15,901 nt of DNA from Acidobacteriaceae bacterium (GTDB lineage Bacteria; Acidobacteriota; Terriglobia; Terriglobales; Acidobacteriaceae). The stretch is from positions 4,930 through 20,830 of the forward strand of contig PMGP01000291.1 in assembly GCA_003156235.1 (NCBI GenBank), read 5' to 3'. The notes below the pieces were generated by a model. That model ran no database searches and was not told the origin of the DNA. It saw only the letters and a program-made list of their open reading frames with translations. Of the stretch, positions 13,289 through 15,901 are shown piece by piece; position 1 is the first letter of the stretch; the number at the start of each line of letters is the position of its first letter. Made by a program: the position numbers and the translations under genes.

Positions 13289-15343
13289 TCATGCAATTGA
13301 TTCCGTTTTGGTCCGATGCTGGCTGGGTGTGAATACGTAAAAGCAATTTCGCCCCTTTGCCTTGGCCTGGTAAAGGGCTGCATCCGCATTCTTCAGCAGG
13401 AAGTCCACATCCAGATCCTCCGCGAGTGCAGTGCAGACGCCGACACTGGCAGAGACCGGCACCTCGCCGCCCGCAAAATGAACCGGCACGGCCAGAGTTG
13501 CAACAATGTTGGCGGCAATCTCCTCGGCCATCCGAGGGTTGCTCAGGTCGGAAAGAAGCACGACAAACTCGTCGCCGCCCATTCGGGCCACGGTATCGCT
13601 CTTGCGCACGGCCTGCAAGAGGCGTTGGGCGGACACGCGCAAGACTTCGTCGCCGGCCTGGTGTCCATAGGTATCGTTGATCTCCTTGAATTTATCGAGA
13701 TCGACCATGAGAAGAGCCAGACCCGTTTGATGGCGCTTGGCTGCTTCCACCGCGGACGTGAGCCGATCATCCAGTAGCAGCCGCGTAGCCAGTCCCGTCA
13801 AGGCATCGTGCAGCGCCATGTGGCGGAAGCGCTCTTCACTCTCGCGGAGAAGAATTGTCTGTTGCAACACGTGCTTTCTGAGCATGATCACCCAGGCAAG
13901 CGCAATCAATGTGCCTGTCAGAACCAGGGCCAACAACAGAAGCGCATGAGCCGGCGTCCACCAGGAGGCCTTCTGCAGAACGACAATATCGCCCGGAGTG
14001 CGCATGAGAACTCGGAAGGACTTCGCCACCAAGGATCCTTCTCCCTCCGCGACGCCTTCTCGCAACACGCTGCTTTCCGCATTGACGCTCGCCGAGCAGA
14101 TTCCCGTAATACGCAGCCTGCTCCCGTTCTCCCATCCATCTTCTTCAGTACCCTTCAGGCTTTTAGGTAGAACGGCGGTGAAGATGACATTCCCAGTGCT
14201 GAGCATCAGGGTGGTGTCGGGGGAGGCCTGATCGCGGCCGATCAACTGACCTTCGATCACAATCAGATCGGAATCATGCAATCCATGCACAATATCATCA
14301 GCGGCCATGGGTATGGCCGCAACAGGTTCGCCTTTGCCCGCAGACCGGTAGAAGACATCGGTCAGGATTTGCGCATCTCCCTCGACTGCCGCAAATCCAA
14401 CCACATCGGCAATTCCACCCACGGCAAGGGGCGTATGCTCTCTCGTTCGCGCACAGATGGAGCCGCTCGCATCGCGAAGGCAGAGAGACGAGCCAGGCCA
14501 AAACAGGGTGACGGTTCCGCGCAAATGCACACGGTGCTTCAAGATGGAAATGTGATCCCAGCGCACCAGGTTGTCGATCGGTGTCGCAGGAAGATTGAAG
14601 GGGTCACTGGGAGCGGGTTCCAGTACTTTGATGGCCGCGAGTCCCGGTGCCATGAGCCGGGTGCCGACCATCTCGTATTTGACTCGGCTGAACACGGGAG
14701 CTGCATTGGCGCGAATCAGCACCCTGGCATCCACCAGGCTGGAGTAGTTGGCGCTCGCCTCCCGCATCATCAAAACATTGATGCCTCCATCCGGCATCTC
14801 TAGGCGCAGTGTGACGGTACGATCGGTCTCGGAAAAGGAATGAATGGTCCCCTCCACCTCGACCCATTGGCTGTCATATACGCCACTGAAGAGGATGGAG
14901 CGTGTCACCCGGACAGCTTTTTCCGGCAAAGATGAGCGTCCGATCACGCGCACATTAGGAGACGCGATGACTGGAGCAAAGAGTCCATTGCTGCTTACGC
15001 CGGTCACATCGACCTGCGTCCCGGCGGGCAGTGTAGCGAACGTATTGGCTGGCAGATTGACCCAGATGCTTCCAAATGCATCGGTCACAAACATTGCAGC
15101 GAAACCATTTCCGTAATTTGGATCGTAGTAGGTCACCACCGCCCGTAGATGGACAGGATAGGCGTGCGCAGCTTGTTCGCCGGTGAGACTGTGCGCCTGG
15201 CGCGCCGTGGTGAGTGTGCGCAGCTTACCCGCTGGCTCCTTTGCCGATTGGCCTATTGCCGGAGACGCGAAGAAGAGACATGCTAAGAAAATGACCGATA
15301 GCATGGCAACCGGCACTTTGCTGCGAGTGTCGCGGAAAGGCAT
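13289..15343 (-). CDS. Transmembrane diguanylate cyclase with duplicated extracytoplasmic domain
   Basis: A 684-residue protein predicted to make c-di-GMP from two GTP. A signal segment (about 11-32) leads into a periplasmic region of about 430 residues rich in beta strands. A transmembrane helix lies at about 464-487 and a C-terminal GGDEF domain at about 507-672. The active-site GGDEF is intact at 589-593, VDLDKFKEINDTYGH is at 547-561, and the inhibitory-site motif RxxD (R580-D583) precedes by five residues, so product feedback inhibition is expected. The periplasmic part appears to contain two related halves (about 62-245 and 270-440). I chose ATG 15343: it begins right before the signal segment and has GGGAAGG 8 nt upstream; ATG 15394 and the start at 15418 lack a site. 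The ligand is unknown. The gene stands alone, with an ArsR-type gene 291 bp upstream. Confidence 0.92.
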   Translation of the reverse strand: MPFRDTRSKVPVAMLSVIFLACLFFASPAIGQSAKEPAGKLRTLTTARQAHSLTGEQAAHAYPVHLRAVVTYYDPNYGNGFAAMFVTDAFGSIWVNLPANTFATLPAGTQVDVTGVSSNGLFAPVIASPNVRVIGRSSLPEKAVRVTRSILFSGVYDSQWVEVEGTIHSFSETDRTVTLRLEMPDGGINVLMMREASANYSSLVDARVLIRANAAPVFSRVKYEMVGTRLMAPGLAAIKVLEPAPSDPFNLPATPIDNLVRWDHISILKHRVHLRGTVTLFWPGSSLCLRDASGSICARTREHTPLAVGGIADVVGFAAVEGDAQILTDVFYRSAGKGEPVAAIPMAADDIVHGLHDSDLIVIEGQLIGRDQASPDTTLMLSTGNVIFTAVLPKSLKGTEEDGWENGSRLRITGICSASVNAESSVLREGVAEGEGSLVAKSFRVLMRTPGDIVVLQKASWWTPAHALLLLALVLTGTLIALAWVIMLRKHVLQQTILLRESEERFRHMALHDALTGLATRLLLDDRLTSAVEAAKRHQTGLALLMVDLDKFKEINDTYGHQAGDEVLRVSAQRLLQAVRKSDTVARMGGDEFVVLLSDLSNPRMAEEIAANIVATLAVPVHFAGGEVPVSASVGVCTALAEDLDVDFLLKNADAALYQAKAKGRNCFYVFTPSQHRTKTESIA

Positions 15344-15634
15344 GAGGCAGGCCTTCCCTTGCTCCTCCCCGCGAAGCTGAATCCCGCCCTTCATCCGATC
15401 GCACCGTCCACTGTTCATTCCATCGGCATCCCAAGCCCTTCAAGTCTCAATCCGCTGAGCCTTGCTCCCTCCGGCGAGTCTTCGCTCGAAGCCAAATGCA
15501 TAAGGGACTTATCGGCAGGTAGGGAACCGAGCATTACGCACATCGCCTCGATTCTCATCCTTTTGCGATTGAAAACGCTAAGAGGCTTCGTGGGCTGGAT
15601 CGCATCCTGAACTGACGGTTTCGCAATCCGGGGG

Positions 15635-15901
15635 CTAGGATTCCGGCAACGGGGCAAGAAGTACCGGGCGAGGAGCGCCTGGGGGAGAAATTAGCTCTTG
15701 CGGGGCACAGCAGGTGCGGTCCAGCTTGCGCCGGTCAGCGCGCATCTGCCGGTCATCGCCCAGCACGGCAAGCGCGGCGCTGAGGATGGAGCCGGCCGCG
15801 GCATCGGCGGGTGCGCAGATGCTGTAGTGCATCCACTTGCCCTCGCGGCGCGCGGCCACGATGCCGGCTTGGCGCAGGTAGGCCAGGTGCCGCGAGATTT
15901 T
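15635..15901 (-). CDS. ArsR-family transcriptional regulator, C-terminal part
   Basis: The 5' part lies beyond the window; 88 residues remain. The fragment opens with KISRHLAYLRQAGIVAARREGKWMHYSI, the recognition helix and beta-wing of an ArsR/SmtB winged helix, which normally represses metal, metalloid or other stress genes. After the helical end comes DRTCCAP with vicinal cysteines (fragment residues 64-65), which could serve metal or arsenite sensing, then a proline-rich tail. The metal-site residues of the first helices cannot be checked. Its 3' end is 291 bp upstream of the diguanylate cyclase start; that spacer has only small inverted repeats. Confidence 0.85.
   Translation of the reverse strand, partial: KISRHLAYLRQAGIVAARREGKWMHYSICAPADAAAGSILSAALAVLGDDRQMRADRRKLDRTCCAPQELISPPGAPRPVLLAPLPES

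Noticed and set aside
15344..15634. c-di-GMP riboswitch or small gene upstream of the diguanylate cyclase
   Set aside because: I looked for the GEMM core and did not find it. Only short inverted repeats (15480-15491 and 15500-15512) are present, and the 80-codon minus-strand frame at 15415-15657 lacks a start signal and overlaps the ArsR end.

Overview
The window looks like a chromosomal segment of an acidobacterium (Acidobacteriota, Terriglobia-like). The grounds are protein families recalled from that phylum: a TonB-dependent receptor of about 1,170 residues with an N-terminal carboxypeptidase-regulatory-like domain, a membrane-anchored regulator-like protein with a ...ELKERTLGVEVF... domain, several Tat-exported sugar enzymes, and repeat-rich spacers. 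No database search was possible, so the taxonomy is inference.

Layout. (1) 1-173 is the 3' end of a 5'(3')-deoxyribonucleotidase gene. (2) 276-1445 (minus) encodes a one-pass membrane protein with an N-terminal regulator-like domain. It diverges from (3) 1765-5268, a large TonB-dependent receptor; the 319-bp space between them holds operator-like direct and inverted repeats. (4) 5442-8721 is a same-strand run of three genes, all with Tat signal peptides: sugar phosphate isomerase/epimerase-like, Gfo/Idh/MocA-type oxidoreductase, and a second isomerase/epimerase-like protein. (5) 8703-9401 (minus) is an XRE-cupin regulator whose 3' end overlaps the last isomerase gene. (6) 9402-10706 is a gene-poor island holding a frameshifted vapC remnant, a G-rich tract, REP-like palindromes, three 37-bp tandem repeats and a heptamer array. 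(7) 10707-12525 holds divergent SpoIIM-like and RDD-family membrane protein genes whose start codons overlap at one CCATGG. (8) 12550-13152 (minus) has two small genes, a putative zinc-binding protein and a membrane-anchored protein of unknown function. (9) 13289-15343 (minus) is a transmembrane diguanylate cyclase with a duplicated predicted extracytoplasmic region. (10) 15635-15901 (minus) is the 3' part of an ArsR-family regulator.

How the genes may work together. The clearest unit is 276-9401: a candidate membrane regulator, an outer-membrane importer, three exported sugar-active enzymes and a cupin-type regulator. Oxidoreductase plus isomerase-like pairs are known to cleave glycosides by oxidation at C3 followed by elimination. 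The parsimonious hypothesis is uptake of a glycoside or sugar derivative through the receptor and its oxidative processing in the periplasm. The substrate cannot be told from sequence. The right half looks like housekeeping and signalling genes with no evident link to this unit.
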